Source: a virus
Strand: one strand, 5' to 3'
Virus record (IMG/VR): IMGVR_UViG_3300025424_000438
Location: 1-47,468 of that record
Length of the DNA stretch: 47,468 nucleotides
Both the position numbers and the translations under genes were made by a program. Shown here in pieces: positions 1-9,348 of the stretch. Under the pieces are notes generated by a model, which was given only the letters and a program-made list of their open reading frames with translations, was not told the origin of the DNA and searched no databases. The number at the start of each line of letters is the position of its first letter. Position 1 is the stretch's first letter.

Positions 1-284
1 GTATCCGGGTACAAATGGCCGCTGTTGAAGAAGTCCCTGGTGCGATTAGTTGTATAAATCGGCCTTCTGCAATGATTCAATATCTTGCATTCAAAATTAT
101 GTTTTCTAGAGGTCTGAGTCGGGGATATATAAAAGACGTGATCGAATATTTAGAAAACCAACACTACCTGGATGAATCAGTTCAATTCTATATCATCAAA
201 GAACGTCCTGAATTTTTTGAAGACATAAAACATCCCACTGAAAAAGCTCAACGATTCTATCAATCCTATTTGGACGAGTTGTAA
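1..284 (+). CDS. VQxAAV-repeat protein, C-terminal part (cut by window edge)
   Basis: The frame is open at the left edge, so only about 93 C-terminal residues are visible and the start lies outside the window. The first visible residues, IRVQMAAV, followed by a segment ending in PSAMIQYLAFK, match the repeat core VQ(L/I)AAV...PPPLVQW of the large protein at 27285 and the small one at 16501. It is therefore a third member of one dispersed helical-repeat family. The rest is charged and probably alpha-helical, with no catalytic motif. The function is unknown. Ordinary codon use and an intact stop speak for a real gene. Confidence 0.75.
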   Translation, partial: IRVQMAAVEEVPGAISCINRPSAMIQYLAFKIMFSRGLSRGYIKDVIEYLENQHYLDESVQFYIIKERPEFFEDIKHPTEKAQRFYQSYLDEL

Positions 285-350
285 CAAAATCGAATTTCAT
301 ATTTAGAAAAAACTAGACAATCCCATCAATCACAGTTAGACGACCCAAGT

Positions 351-358
351 GATAAATA
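351..358 (+). promoter_or_regulatory. T4-type late promoter box GATAAATA
   Basis: The octamer differs at one base from TATAAATA and lies 26 nt upstream of the AAA+ gene at 385. No -35 box is seen at the sigma70 distance. In T4 such a box is read by the gp55 late sigma factor. The same octamer recurs in front of many genes in this window. Confidence 0.5.
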
Positions 359-384
359 ACTGACATTTAAAAATAAAGAGACTC

Positions 385-2874
385 ATGAGCAGCGCAACAA
401 CAATTATCGACCAATTAGAAATAATCATTGACAACATGCTGTTGGAACACAAGACTGGACTTATCCTATCTGGTGCAACAGGCATCGGTAAAACCAGTTT
501 CATCAAACAAATGGGTCAACTATTTGGGTTGCCTGTTTTCCTAGTTGAAGCACCACATGTTACTGCTGAACATCTAATCAATATTCCGTTCCTTGTAATC
601 AAACCAACCGGTCAAGAAAAAAAGAACAAAGATGAATTTGTCAACCAACTGGAAAAAGACAACACATATTCAGTTGTATTGAGCAAAAGTTATTTGGCAA
701 CTGAACTTAATACTGCTCGTCGACTTTCTGATGCACAATTGCTACAACAAATTTACAAGAGTTCTCGCACCTTTCAAGAAATTTGGCAGGAAATGGGTGG
801 AGATCAAAATACCATTCCTCGTGAAATACTCAAAGTACGTGCCAAATATCGTGGCATCCTATTCCTAGATGAATATTTCCGAAACACTGATCCCACTGTA
901 AGAAATATTTTGCGTGGTATTTTGAATGGCAAGATCGGTAATGACCGAGTTCCCAAAGGTGTTTATGTCATTTATGCTAGTAATTTTTCTGATGTAGGCA
1001 ACACTGTTGAGCCACCTGCACTAAATGCAGACTTTAAAAAATTGGACTTTAAGCCACCTTCCAAAGATGAATTCTTCAATTACATGATTGCCAAATTTGA
1101 AAAAGACACCGACAACAAATTGAAGCCTGAAGTAATTGAAGCATTTAAAAAAGAAGTCAAAGAAGAACACATAAGTTATGATGATTTGGAAACTGAAATC
1201 CGAACCAGTCCACGTCGTTGGGAACAATTACTTCTCTACGTAAATGCCAGTATACCTGTAAAATCAGAAGCCGATGCAGAACGGCTATTAGCAAATGTTC
1301 GCGCAAATTTCCAACATGAAACCACAATAAGCAGTTTACACAAATTAGTTGAAGGCATTGTTAGAAAGATTATTGCCAAATCCACCCCTCAATTTGCAAA
1401 TGCCACTGCACTTTCAAATGAAGAATGGCGTGATATTCTATATCACCAAATTGAGATCAAAATCAAAGTGGGTGAAGCTCGTTCCTATATTCCTGCGATA
1501 CAAGGTATGCCAGGAATTGGTAAAACTGCGGCAATATATAGTGTTACTGAAAGACTCAATATGAGACTGGTATACCTTGATTGTAGTTTATTAGATGTTG
1601 ATGAAATTACTGGTATCCCAATTCCCAACAAGGGAACCGGTGAAGAAGAAGGACAGATGAGCACTGATTTCGGTGAACCCAGCTTATACCAAGAGATCAT
1701 GAAACAAATACGAGAAGCAGATGCTGACTTCTTTGCCAATCCAGAAATCAGCAAGGAAGAAAAAGCTGCCTATAAAAAGAAAAAGTACAAATATGTTATT
1801 TTCTTTGACGAGTTAAACCGGTGTAAAACATCAGGTGTATTCAACAGCTTGCGACGTGTTATTCTAGAAAAAAGCTTTACTGATCATCTACGTCTTCCCA
1901 AGGATTCAATTATCGTTGCTGCACTAAACCCCTATGATCGTGGTACACAACAATTGACGAACCACGTGCGTGACAGCATGGACTTGATTGATACAGCACC
2001 AAGTTGGTCAACAACAATTCAATATATCAAGTCAATCAGTGACAGTGGACAATATGCTGAATACCGACCTGAAGCAAAGTCTGCCGCACTCAGTTTGTTG
2101 AGTGGATTTGTTTCAACGTTTGCTATTAAACGTAATGTGGATAACATTCGTGAAAATGCACGCAACTATTGGATCAAGGTTGGATCAGATATGGTTTATA
2201 TCAGTCCACGTGAATATACTACCATGTATTTGGATTTGATTGCTGCATTAGAACGTGGCTTTAGAAAGCAGACACAAAATTCCAAGGAAAATATCGATAG
2301 ATTGACTAAGATTTCTCAGGAAACTATGATGCGAACTATCAGCATGGTGTTTGAAAAGCACCAAGTTAACAGTCCTGAATGGGTTCGCGGTTTTGAAAAT
2401 TGGGTAGCTCGTATCTTCCAAGAACAAATTACCAAGAAGCGTGATGCATCCGTAACACTTAAAGACGTGTTTGATCACGTTTTGGAAAATCCCTTGGATC
2501 ATTTGAAAGACGATCCTGAATTTGTGAACTATGTCAACAATAAATTCAGTGTTGCCAAGTTTAGTGAAGATCTAGACAATTATTTGGATCATTTGTGCAA
2601 AAAAGAAAAAGAGGTTGTTGATCTACTATTGAAGAAAACACATAAGAAAAAAGAATTCCGTGATGCTGCGATCATTGAGCTGGATGAATTTACAGATAAA
2701 ATAAATTATCTAATTGATGAAATCTTAATTGCTGCCCGAGCAAATAACTTGAGCGGCGATATTATTGATCAAATGAAATCAACTATACAAAATAAAGTTG
2801 CAAGCTTGCCGGGTCTAGACTGGAGCAAGTATGGCGATGAAGTTCAAGAATACTTTAGCAAGTTGTTTACCTGA
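385..2874 (+). CDS. MoxR-like tandem AAA+ ATPase
   Basis: A protein of 829 residues with two AAA+ modules. The first has Walker A GATGIGKT at about 30-37 and Walker B ILFLDE near 157-162. The second has Walker A GMPGIGKT near 374-381 and Walker B IFFDE near 471-475. The C-terminal third is helical and charged. The next gene overlaps by one base (TGATG) and encodes a von Willebrand A protein. That arrangement is the MoxR/vWA pairing, in which the ATPase and vWA protein act together as a chaperone or metal-insertion machine (RavA/ViaA, NorQ/NorD). Fusing two AAA+ domains in one chain is less usual. The substrate is unknown. The ATG follows AAAGAG and a late-promoter-like box. Confidence 0.85.
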   Translation: MSSATTIIDQLEIIIDNMLLEHKTGLILSGATGIGKTSFIKQMGQLFGLPVFLVEAPHVTAEHLINIPFLVIKPTGQEKKNKDEFVNQLEKDNTYSVVLSKSYLATELNTARRLSDAQLLQQIYKSSRTFQEIWQEMGGDQNTIPREILKVRAKYRGILFLDEYFRNTDPTVRNILRGILNGKIGNDRVPKGVYVIYASNFSDVGNTVEPPALNADFKKLDFKPPSKDEFFNYMIAKFEKDTDNKLKPEVIEAFKKEVKEEHISYDDLETEIRTSPRRWEQLLLYVNASIPVKSEADAERLLANVRANFQHETTISSLHKLVEGIVRKIIAKSTPQFANATALSNEEWRDILYHQIEIKIKVGEARSYIPAIQGMPGIGKTAAIYSVTERLNMRLVYLDCSLLDVDEITGIPIPNKGTGEEEGQMSTDFGEPSLYQEIMKQIREADADFFANPEISKEEKAAYKKKKYKYVIFFDELNRCKTSGVFNSLRRVILEKSFTDHLRLPKDSIIVAALNPYDRGTQQLTNHVRDSMDLIDTAPSWSTTIQYIKSISDSGQYAEYRPEAKSAALSLLSGFVSTFAIKRNVDNIRENARNYWIKVGSDMVYISPREYTTMYLDLIAALERGFRKQTQNSKENIDRLTKISQETMMRTISMVFEKHQVNSPEWVRGFENWVARIFQEQITKKRDASVTLKDVFDHVLENPLDHLKDDPEFVNYVNNKFSVAKFSEDLDNYLDHLCKKEKEVVDLLLKKTHKKKEFRDAAIIELDEFTDKINYLIDEILIAARANNLSGDIIDQMKSTIQNKVASLPGLDWSKYGDEVQEYFSKLFT

Positions 2875-4724
2875 TGTCCAGATTAATCAAACTTTTAGAA
2901 ATGGGATTGGATATGACACGGGCCGAACTGGGCCAAGTCAAATTCCGCTCATCCACAATCTCAGACCCACATATACGAATGTTGGTGAATGAAGTCGCCA
3001 AAAGGACTGGAATACCTACAGCCGCTCTAGATGCCAAACTATCTGAATTTATTCAAAAAATTAATGATATGAAACAATACAGTCAATTGCTTTATGAAAC
3101 CGCAGCTCGCAATGCTGTGGAAAATGCAGCATTTGATCTAATTGGTACAGATGATTTTTCCAAAGAAAAGTTTGATATCAATGTTTTTGTCAAACTATGC
3201 AACATAATCCAACAGGAGCATGAAGCATTCTTTCCACTTAGAGCACCCGGTGATACAAATTATATCTTTTCTATTACACCAATCATTGTTCCTTCAACCA
3301 AAGAAGTTTTTAAAAAATACAATGATATTGAAACTGCTGCTGCAACGGAAGGCGGTGATTTTATTTTCAATCGCGACTTTATGCAAAAGTTAATTAATTG
3401 GGCAACCATGGAGCATGCCAAACCAACAGGCCTAAAATATGTTTCAAACGGTGGTGTGATTCCTGACAGCTATTGTTATATTGAATTTCTCATTATGCAT
3501 GAATTACTGCATTATGCTTATGGTGACATGGCTAGAAGTAAAAAATTAAAACAGTACGCGCATTCTACTCACAATATGGCCATGGATTTTAGAATCAATT
3601 ATCTGTTGGTTAAGAGTGGATATAGTCAATTGCCAATTGGGTTGTTTAGTGATTATATCAACTATGACCGACAAACCAGCTATGAAGACATGGTACGTAT
3701 TGTTCATGAAGAACTTAAAAAATTACCCAAACCACTACAGGATACCTATCAAAAGATTGCTGACCAAATGGATGATCACAGTCAAAGCGGTCGTCCAACG
3801 CCGGGGTCATCTGACGCAGAAGAATCAAATCCCGGTAACAATCCAGATGATCCCACTCCAACTGAAGAAGAAATTCAAAAATCAATTGAAGACAAGTTGA
3901 GCAAAAAACAAGAAGAGACTGGTAAAGAAAATGGAGTCGACAGCAAATTTGATCCAAACAGTCGAGGTAATGGTAGTCCTGGTACAGGCGGATCACTCGA
4001 TGACATGACAGATATCAGTGATTTGATTAAGCAGCAAAAGCCCAAATACAATTGGCGTGCTCTAATGAAACTGCTAATTCAATCAGCCACCAGCCATGAT
4101 GAGCTTAGTTATGCTAAACCACATCGTCGATCAGCAACTGGTATTACTGTAGCCGCCGCCCTGGGAGCGGGGGCAATCAAACCAGGCAATAAAACGCTGC
4201 AAGAACCCACTCTAGATCTAGTCTTAGTAATCGATACTAGTGGATCCATGGGACATCACATTCCATTGGTTCTAGCTGAAGCTAAAAGTTTATTAAAAGC
4301 CGCTGGCAAATCCAATCGATCAATCATGGTGGTTTTCTTTGCTGGTGAAGATCGCTATTTCAAAGTTAATATTGGCAAGAATTGTTATGCAGAAGTAACG
4401 ACCGTTGATGAATTCCTAGACAAAGACATGCCCAAAGACGCTGAAACTGGAGCAGACAATGTGTTTAACAAAGCTGGGTCTGGTGGAACTGAATTTACTA
4501 AAAAAATAGCTAATAACTTGGATCTATTAGCCGACAAGAAATATAACATCATTATATTCAGTGACGGTGATTTGTTGTCAGGTGAAAACTTTATCAACCT
4601 GTCGAACTTGTGGCTCAAACATAAAAAGTCTAACAACGTGTGTTTTATTGCTGATTGCAAAGAAACTTGGGTTAATGCTTGTAAAGCAATTGGACAAATG
4701 CCAGCCACCTGGACCCATATATAA
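2874..4724 (+). CDS. vWA protein with HExxH metallopeptidase-like domain
   Basis: A protein of 616 residues. The N-terminal half has an HELLH motif at about residues 209-213 within a helical region, as in the predicted metallopeptidase domain that precedes vWA-like domains (DUF2201 type). A low-complexity linker rich in Pro, Asp, Glu and Gly spans roughly 300-380. The C-terminal vWA domain carries the MIDAS sequence DTSGS at about 454-458. It starts inside the stop of the AAA+ gene, so the two are probably translationally coupled and form one complex. Whether the HELLH site is catalytic or structural cannot be seen. A cytoplasmic location is likely because there is no signal peptide or membrane segment. 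Confidence 0.8.
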   Translation: MSRLIKLLEMGLDMTRAELGQVKFRSSTISDPHIRMLVNEVAKRTGIPTAALDAKLSEFIQKINDMKQYSQLLYETAARNAVENAAFDLIGTDDFSKEKFDINVFVKLCNIIQQEHEAFFPLRAPGDTNYIFSITPIIVPSTKEVFKKYNDIETAAATEGGDFIFNRDFMQKLINWATMEHAKPTGLKYVSNGGVIPDSYCYIEFLIMHELLHYAYGDMARSKKLKQYAHSTHNMAMDFRINYLLVKSGYSQLPIGLFSDYINYDRQTSYEDMVRIVHEELKKLPKPLQDTYQKIADQMDDHSQSGRPTPGSSDAEESNPGNNPDDPTPTEEEIQKSIEDKLSKKQEETGKENGVDSKFDPNSRGNGSPGTGGSLDDMTDISDLIKQQKPKYNWRALMKLLIQSATSHDELSYAKPHRRSATGITVAAALGAGAIKPGNKTLQEPTLDLVLVIDTSGSMGHHIPLVLAEAKSLLKAAGKSNRSIMVVFFAGEDRYFKVNIGKNCYAEVTTVDEFLDKDMPKDAETGADNVFNKAGSGGTEFTKKIANNLDLLADKKYNIIIFSDGDLLSGENFINLSNLWLKHKKSNNVCFIADCKETWVNACKAIGQMPATWTHI

Positions 4725-4727
4725 ATA
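4720..4727 (+). promoter_or_regulatory. Late promoter TATAAATA, 4 nt before an ATG
   Basis: A perfect T4 late octamer ends 4 nt before the ATG at 4732, at the end of the upstream vWA gene. Transcription starting about 5-6 nt after the box would give an mRNA with no leader. No Shine-Dalgarno sequence is present. Confidence 0.7.
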
Positions 4728-4731
4728 GTGT

Positions 4732-5055
4732 ATGTCACAAACACCACGCATATTTGGTCAAGCCAAACCACTTGCTTCAATAGATACTACTCTATTCATT
4801 GTTGCTGCCAACACACAAGCGCAATTTACCATCTATGTTTGTAATCAAACACCTGACATGGATAAAATTAACATTGGATTGGTTCCGTTTGGACAAAATG
4901 AAAACAGTGCCAGTTATATTGCTTATCAAACAGCAGTCATTGGAAATTCAGTTTTGAGTTTCAGTGGATTGTTTTTGAGTTCAGGTGATCAAGTACAGGT
5001 ATTCAGTACCAATGGAACAACCAGCTTTGTGGCAACTGGATTAGAAACTGCTTAA
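4732..5055 (+). CDS. Small beta-rich protein, possible virion protein
   Basis: A protein of 107 residues that I cannot assign to a named family. It is rich in beta-prone and small polar residues (segments such as TQAQFTIYVCNQTP and SFVATGLETA). It has no signal peptide, membrane segment or charged clusters, which suits a small virion or tail accessory protein. That assignment is only an inference. The gene is driven by a perfect late box only 4 nt upstream, which supports late expression. It sits between the vWA gene and a further AAA+ gene, with its own late box and no ribosome-binding site. Confidence 0.65.
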   Translation: MSQTPRIFGQAKPLASIDTTLFIVAANTQAQFTIYVCNQTPDMDKINIGLVPFGQNENSASYIAYQTAVIGNSVLSFSGLFLSSGDQVQVFSTNGTTSFVATGLETA

Positions 5056-5057
5056 AG

Positions 5058-5065
5058 CATAAATA
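5058..5065 (+). promoter_or_regulatory. Late promoter box CATAAATA
   Basis: The box lies just after the stop of the 107-residue gene and 21 nt upstream of the ATG at 5087. That ATG has a proper ribosome-binding site (GAGGA). There is no sigma70 -35 box at the N17 distance. Confidence 0.6.
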
Positions 5066-5086
5066 AAATAAACAATTGAGGACCCC

Positions 5087-6832
5087 ATGAGACTTTTTGA
5101 ATTTGCTGTTGATTCAATGAAAAATACTGTTGTTACTACGTCTTTGCAGAAAACATTTCGCTGGCAACGAGTCGGAGGAGCTACTAGAGAATATCGAATT
5201 GATGATCTAACAGCGGCCATTTATGTTATCCGAAACAGTACTAGGGCTGTTGCCATTTGTTGGAATAATCAAAAGTCAGTTGAACGACTTTATATTTGGG
5301 ATGAATTTGATGTAACTCGTTCACCCAATTGGCAACTGGATATCCCACTAGGCACAGAACTTGCAGACATACAACATTTGTTAATTGACTGGATATCAAA
5401 TCCCTCACTGGGCCAGATAATGGAAACACAGCAAATATTCAAAAAAATTATTTCTGAAGCACGTAGAACCACAGCAGAAGAATTTATTCAAATGGCGAAA
5501 GATAAATTCGGTGATCGAGCAAATGCATTGAGCATGAAAGATCTCAGAGAAATAGCAGCAGAAAATGATGTTCAAGTACCAAATACAATCTGGAACAATT
5601 ATAAAATTAACAGCTTTACATGGAACTTGAGTGGGGAGAGTGCCGCAGCATCAGATGCCGATCGAGCAGGATTATCACAAGCAATGGGTGCACCAATTGA
5701 AGAGCCAGATCAAACTCTGGACCCAGTTTATAATGACATGGTTCAACTTGCCAAAGTCAAAACAGCAGCCAAACTGGCCAGCAGTGGAAAACTTTATCTC
5801 ATGGGGCGTAAACCCAATGGTGCTTTCTTTAGTATCAAAGGATTCGATCAAACATTGGCCAGCTTAGAACGCATGTTGAGCAATCAAATTGCAGCAGCGG
5901 GTGGTTCAGATCGTAAAAACATGGCCGAGCAATATGAAGAAATGAACAGTAAAGTTCGGCTGATTGCTGGTGGAGAATCCAACTTCATCAAAAGCTTGCT
6001 AATTACTGGTGCACCCAGTTCTGGCAAAACATACAATGTTATGAAAACAATCAAATCTTTGGGATTGGCTGAAGGACGTGACTATGTGGTTAAAAAAGGT
6101 CGAATCACTGCAATGAGCATGTACCGCACATTGATTGAACAGGTTGATGGCATGGTCATTTTTGATGACTGTGATAGTGTAGTTGATGACAAGAATGGTG
6201 TAAACATGCTCAAGGGTGCATTGGATACAGATCCCATTCGTGAATTGAGCTATGACGTCCGTGGAACTCTTAATACTGCGGTCATGGATTATAAAGAACG
6301 TGTTGAAGTTGTTAATGCAATTTCTAGAATACTCCGTGGTAAACCAACTCGAGATGACGTGGAAAAATATTCCTATCTTTTGAAAAAGAAAAAGAAGTCA
6401 GAAGAAATGGAAGATGATGATGATTTCGGTGTACTATATGACCTGAATGATAATGAAGACACCGACATGACAGACATTCATGAACTACAATCCTACTTCT
6501 CCAAGCACTTGCCCAATAAGATTGATTTCCGTGGACGAGTCATATTCATTTCCAACATGGAAGAATCACAATGGGATTCAGCAATTCTAACTCGTGCATT
6601 CACCGTTAATATGAATTTCACCAGCCAGGAAATGTTGGATTACATTGATGAAATCAAAGACGGTATTAAAACACCTGGATTGACTGATGAACAAAAACAA
6701 GAAGTGGTTGACTTTATCCGTCAACAATTTAACACTGGCAAACTAAAAAGGCAGATCTACTTCCGACTAATACAACAGTGTTTTGACCTTCGACTAATTG
6801 ATAACTGGCGGGCATTAGTCAGTCAGCTCTAG
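5087..6832 (+). CDS. AAA+ family ATPase
   Basis: A protein of 581 residues. The Walker A motif GAPSSGKT lies at about 308-315 and Walker B is MVIFDDCDS near 358-366. An acidic and lysine-rich insertion (KKKKKSEEMEDDDD region) sits near 445-460. The first 85 residues form a separate small domain starting MRLFEF, and residues 90-300 are mostly helical. The family is not a helicase I can name. The single AAA+ core with a long accessory N-terminus suggests a remodelling or motor ATPase. The 3' end overlaps the convergent membrane-protein gene by 14 bases. The start is supported by GAGGA 7 nt upstream. Confidence 0.75.
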   Translation: MRLFEFAVDSMKNTVVTTSLQKTFRWQRVGGATREYRIDDLTAAIYVIRNSTRAVAICWNNQKSVERLYIWDEFDVTRSPNWQLDIPLGTELADIQHLLIDWISNPSLGQIMETQQIFKKIISEARRTTAEEFIQMAKDKFGDRANALSMKDLREIAAENDVQVPNTIWNNYKINSFTWNLSGESAAASDADRAGLSQAMGAPIEEPDQTLDPVYNDMVQLAKVKTAAKLASSGKLYLMGRKPNGAFFSIKGFDQTLASLERMLSNQIAAAGGSDRKNMAEQYEEMNSKVRLIAGGESNFIKSLLITGAPSSGKTYNVMKTIKSLGLAEGRDYVVKKGRITAMSMYRTLIEQVDGMVIFDDCDSVVDDKNGVNMLKGALDTDPIRELSYDVRGTLNTAVMDYKERVEVVNAISRILRGKPTRDDVEKYSYLLKKKKKSEEMEDDDDFGVLYDLNDNEDTDMTDIHELQSYFSKHLPNKIDFRGRVIFISNMEESQWDSAILTRAFTVNMNFTSQEMLDYIDEIKDGIKTPGLTDEQKQEVVDFIRQQFNTGKLKRQIYFRLIQQCFDLRLIDNWRALVSQL

Positions 6833-7199
6833 TTTTTTCAATAGCTGATTGAAAAATTTTTGCGGTGATAGTTGTGACAATTATAATCGATTGGAAAATT
6901 GTCACTACTACTATTGCCAGAGCCATAAGTCCTAGCGTGTTGATGGTATTAGATGTCCAATAGACTTCACTTGCACTTTTGGTGAATACTGTAGATTCAA
7001 CCCAATCATAAAAATTTAAACCAAATGGATAAATGTGCTGTGAAGCTAGGTATCCCATGATCAACCAAAATGGCCAGCCAAACAGAAGTAGTATGATACC
7101 AATCATTGAAATGTCTGGAACCACAGCGTATACTGGTGACATGATTATTGCGCCCGCAACTAAATACCACCAACCCAGACATTTCAAAAATTTATCCAT
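6819..7199 (-). CDS. Small integral membrane protein
   Basis: A protein of 126 residues with about three hydrophobic segments: near residues 6-22, 25-48, and a long one in the second half (GLMALAIVVVTIFQSIIIV). It ends in a short charged tail. The ATG at 7199 overlaps the stop of the nucleotidase gene by eight bases (ATGGATAA), which suggests coupled translation. A longer frame from a TTG seven codons upstream is possible but less likely. No family is recognised. Possible roles are membrane modification or lysis control, but nothing in the sequence decides this. Confidence 0.65.
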   Translation of the reverse strand: MDKFLKCLGWWYLVAGAIIMSPVYAVVPDISMIGIILLLFGWPFWLIMGYLASQHIYPFGLNFYDWVESTVFTKSASEVYWTSNTINTLGLMALAIVVVTIFQSIIIVTTITAKIFQSAIEKTRAD

Positions 7200-7728
7200 T
7201 ATCTTTGATCCATTCTTCAATAATATCTACCAATTCTTCAATTAATTCTTCACTGGGTTCATTCCAATAAAACATGCGGCCGCCTGAATTGGCAAACAGC
7301 TCAACGTTTTTCACATAATCATCAACTAACATGGTATTTGAGTTTGCAAAGAACGACTTTCCTGCACCACTAGTCGTAAAAATTACAGGGATTGAATCCA
7401 GTTCTGGGAAATGATTTTCCAACCACCTCTTTTTCTGAGTCACAATTTCAGAAGTTGGTTTATAAAAATCTCCAATTGATCCGCAAATCGCCAATGATAC
7501 TGCGCCTACATGTTGTAATGACAACAGCTCATTCACCAATTGATCCGCAAATGGCATCTTTGGTTGATAGAGGAATCCACCATGTTGTGTATAACGTGGC
7601 AAGTGTGTCTTAAACATGTCTGAACGATTGTTTTCAGCCACAATAGTCGGGTCTTTTGTGAACTCAACTAGCTGTGCCGAAAGATCTGCTAGTACCCCAT
7701 CCATATCGATTAAAATTTTTCTTGTCAT
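7192..7728 (-). CDS. 5'(3')-deoxyribonucleotidase-like HAD phosphatase
   Basis: A protein of 178 residues whose N-terminus IDMDGVLAD carries the HAD motif I aspartates (D8 and D10). A C-terminal motif near MLVDDYVKN supplies the acidic pair of motif IV. Size and motifs match the NT5C-type deoxyribonucleotidases that many phages encode. These dephosphorylate deoxynucleoside monophosphates and so adjust the dNTP pool. The gene has its own sigma70-type promoter just upstream, implying early expression, and is followed by an overlapping membrane-protein gene. Confidence 0.85.
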   Translation of the reverse strand: MTRKILIDMDGVLADLSAQLVEFTKDPTIVAENNRSDMFKTHLPRYTQHGGFLYQPKMPFADQLVNELLSLQHVGAVSLAICGSIGDFYKPTSEIVTQKKRWLENHFPELDSIPVIFTTSGAGKSFFANSNTMLVDDYVKNVELFANSGGRMFYWNEPSEELIEELVDIIEEWIKDNG

Positions 7729-7748
7729 CTAAATTCCCTGTTTAGTCA

Positions 7749-7777
7749 ATTATATGCAATTGGCAGTCAATAGTCAA
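7749..7777 (-). promoter_or_regulatory. Sigma70-type promoter TTGACT-N17-TATAAT
   Basis: The -35 TTGACT (7772-7777) and -10 TATAAT (7749-7754) are separated by exactly 17 nt. They lie 20 nt upstream of the nucleotidase ATG and overlap the end of the 58-residue gene. Confidence 0.8.
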
Positions 7778-7943
7778 CCAATCGTGGATCATCTGGTTTG
7801 GACCAACCACCCGGTGGCGGAGTTACTTTACCGATCCTACTCTGGTTGACAAATTCATCAATATGCAGGAGTTCACCTGTTTTTGCATACACATATCGTA
7901 CCCAATCATTGGGTTCCAATTGTGATCTTGATCTAGTTACCAT
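7767..7943 (-). CDS. Hypothetical 58-residue protein
   Basis: A small frame of 58 codons beginning MVTRSRSQLEPNDWVRY and ending DDPRLVDY. It is supported by a strong ribosome-binding site (AGGAG, about 7 nt before the ATG) that overlaps the stop codon of the upstream HerA-like gene. The two genes are therefore one transcription unit. The protein is polar, with a Pro/Gly-rich centre (TPPPGGWSKP) and no membrane segment. No function can be assigned. Confidence 0.75.
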   Translation of the reverse strand: MVTRSRSQLEPNDWVRYVYAKTGELLHIDEFVNQSRIGKVTPPPGGWSKPDDPRLVDY

Positions 7944-7953
7944 TTAGTCTCTC

Positions 7954-9318
7954 CTAAAATGCTGCAAACGGGAGTGCACCAATTGCCAAGAAGCTGGCCA
8001 GCACTGCTGAATTAAACATACTAAACATGAGCTTACCAATCCATGGATGACGAACGCGTTGCTTCTTTTTCTTCGGACTGGTAACTTGTTCAACGATTGT
8101 ATGTGAAACAACTGGTCTAGTAGCGGTTTCTTTTGTAATAGACGTTTGATTTTTTACAATTTTGTTTCGATTCTTTGATACTGCGGAAGTCTTCAACACC
8201 GGCTTTCGATTAGTGGTTTGCACCACATTGGCTGATCCGACAACAACATCAATTCGAGTCTTTTGCACAATACCGGGTGTTCCATCTTCCTGCAAGAAAC
8301 TTGTAAGGGCTTCTCCTACTGCAAGGCTTTGAATAGTGTCTGCTGTATCAAATGCAGGATTAGTTCTAAAGCTTTGTGCAGCAGCCTTCAAACCCTTTTG
8401 ATCATTGGGAGTATATGCTCGCAAGGCATGCTGAACTCGGTTTCCTAATTGTGCAAGAACAGAGTCAGGAATATCTGCAAGTGATTGGGTAACAAAGTAT
8501 ACACCAACTCCCTTTGAGCGAACCAATCGAACAGTTCGTTCAATTGTCTGCAAGAAGTTTTTGCTGGTATCAGCAAACAGCAGATGTGCTTCATCAAAAA
8601 AGAAAATCATTTTGGGTTTATCAGGATTGCCGACTTCAGGCAAAGTTTTCCAAAGTTGATTCAACAACCAAAACAAGAATGTTGAGTAGACCACAGGATT
8701 TGAAATCAGTTCTTCTGAACGAAGTATGTTAATCACGCCTGCGCCAGACTGAGTCTTAATGAGATCCTGCAATTTGAAGTTGGTAGCACCAAACAAATTA
8801 TCCATGCCAGACAATTTGAACTTCAAAAGTTTGCGTTGGATAGTAGCAATGCTACTGATCATATAGCCACCATACTTGAGATTGATGTTCTTCTGGTCTT
8901 CAACCATCCAGTTCAGACCACGACGCACATCATCCAGTGTTTCCAATTTTTGGTTTTGATCCTGCATGTAGACAAACAAGATCGTAATGATACCATCCTG
9001 TGATTCACTCAATTCCAGCAGTCTGGAAAACAAATCTGACCCAAGATCTCGAATAGAGATTTTGATTGATTGCCCACGATCTCCCATCAAGTCCCAAAAC
9101 TTAGTGGGTGATCGTGTGATCTTTGCTGCAAGGTCACCTTTGACATCTTGTGCAAAAACAGGCACACCTTGCTGACTAAATTTCTGTGCGATACTTTGAA
9201 GTGTCGTGGTCTTACCAGTTCCCGTAGCACCAGCTACGATTCCATGAAAGTTTGCCTTATTCAACAGCAACAGTTGTTTTTCAGTTCCAGCAGTACCCAC
9301 CAGAATCGAACGAGACAT
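7954..9318 (-). CDS. HerA-like (DUF853 type) ATPase with C-terminal membrane anchor
   Basis: A protein of 454 residues. Walker A GATGTGKT lies at 30-37, followed by FAQDVKGDLA, which is characteristic of the DUF853/HerA-like group (E. coli YjgR). Walker B MIFFFDEAHLL follows, then the conserved region FVTQSLADIP. HerA/FtsK-like proteins are DNA pumps or translocases. The last 60 residues differ from that family: a basic stretch (KKKKQRVRHPW) leads into a single hydrophobic helix ending GALPFAAF, so the ATPase may be tethered to the membrane. It has its own sigma70-type promoter and a good ribosome-binding site (AAAGGA). Confidence 0.85.
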   Translation of the reverse strand: MSRSILVGTAGTEKQLLLLNKANFHGIVAGATGTGKTTTLQSIAQKFSQQGVPVFAQDVKGDLAAKITRSPTKFWDLMGDRGQSIKISIRDLGSDLFSRLLELSESQDGIITILFVYMQDQNQKLETLDDVRRGLNWMVEDQKNINLKYGGYMISSIATIQRKLLKFKLSGMDNLFGATNFKLQDLIKTQSGAGVINILRSEELISNPVVYSTFLFWLLNQLWKTLPEVGNPDKPKMIFFFDEAHLLFADTSKNFLQTIERTVRLVRSKGVGVYFVTQSLADIPDSVLAQLGNRVQHALRAYTPNDQKGLKAAAQSFRTNPAFDTADTIQSLAVGEALTSFLQEDGTPGIVQKTRIDVVVGSANVVQTTNRKPVLKTSAVSKNRNKIVKNQTSITKETATRPVVSHTIVEQVTSPKKKKQRVRHPWIGKLMFSMFNSAVLASFLAIGALPFAAF

Positions 9319-9348
9319 GTTCAGTCCTTTGCAATAGTTCTTGCTTTA

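Noticed and set aside
4385-4780. A 131-codon antisense frame in the vWA gene, and similar long shadows at 33594-33917 and 39711-39950
   Set aside because: They lie opposite well-recognised coding sequence, lack ribosome-binding sites and have unlikely composition.
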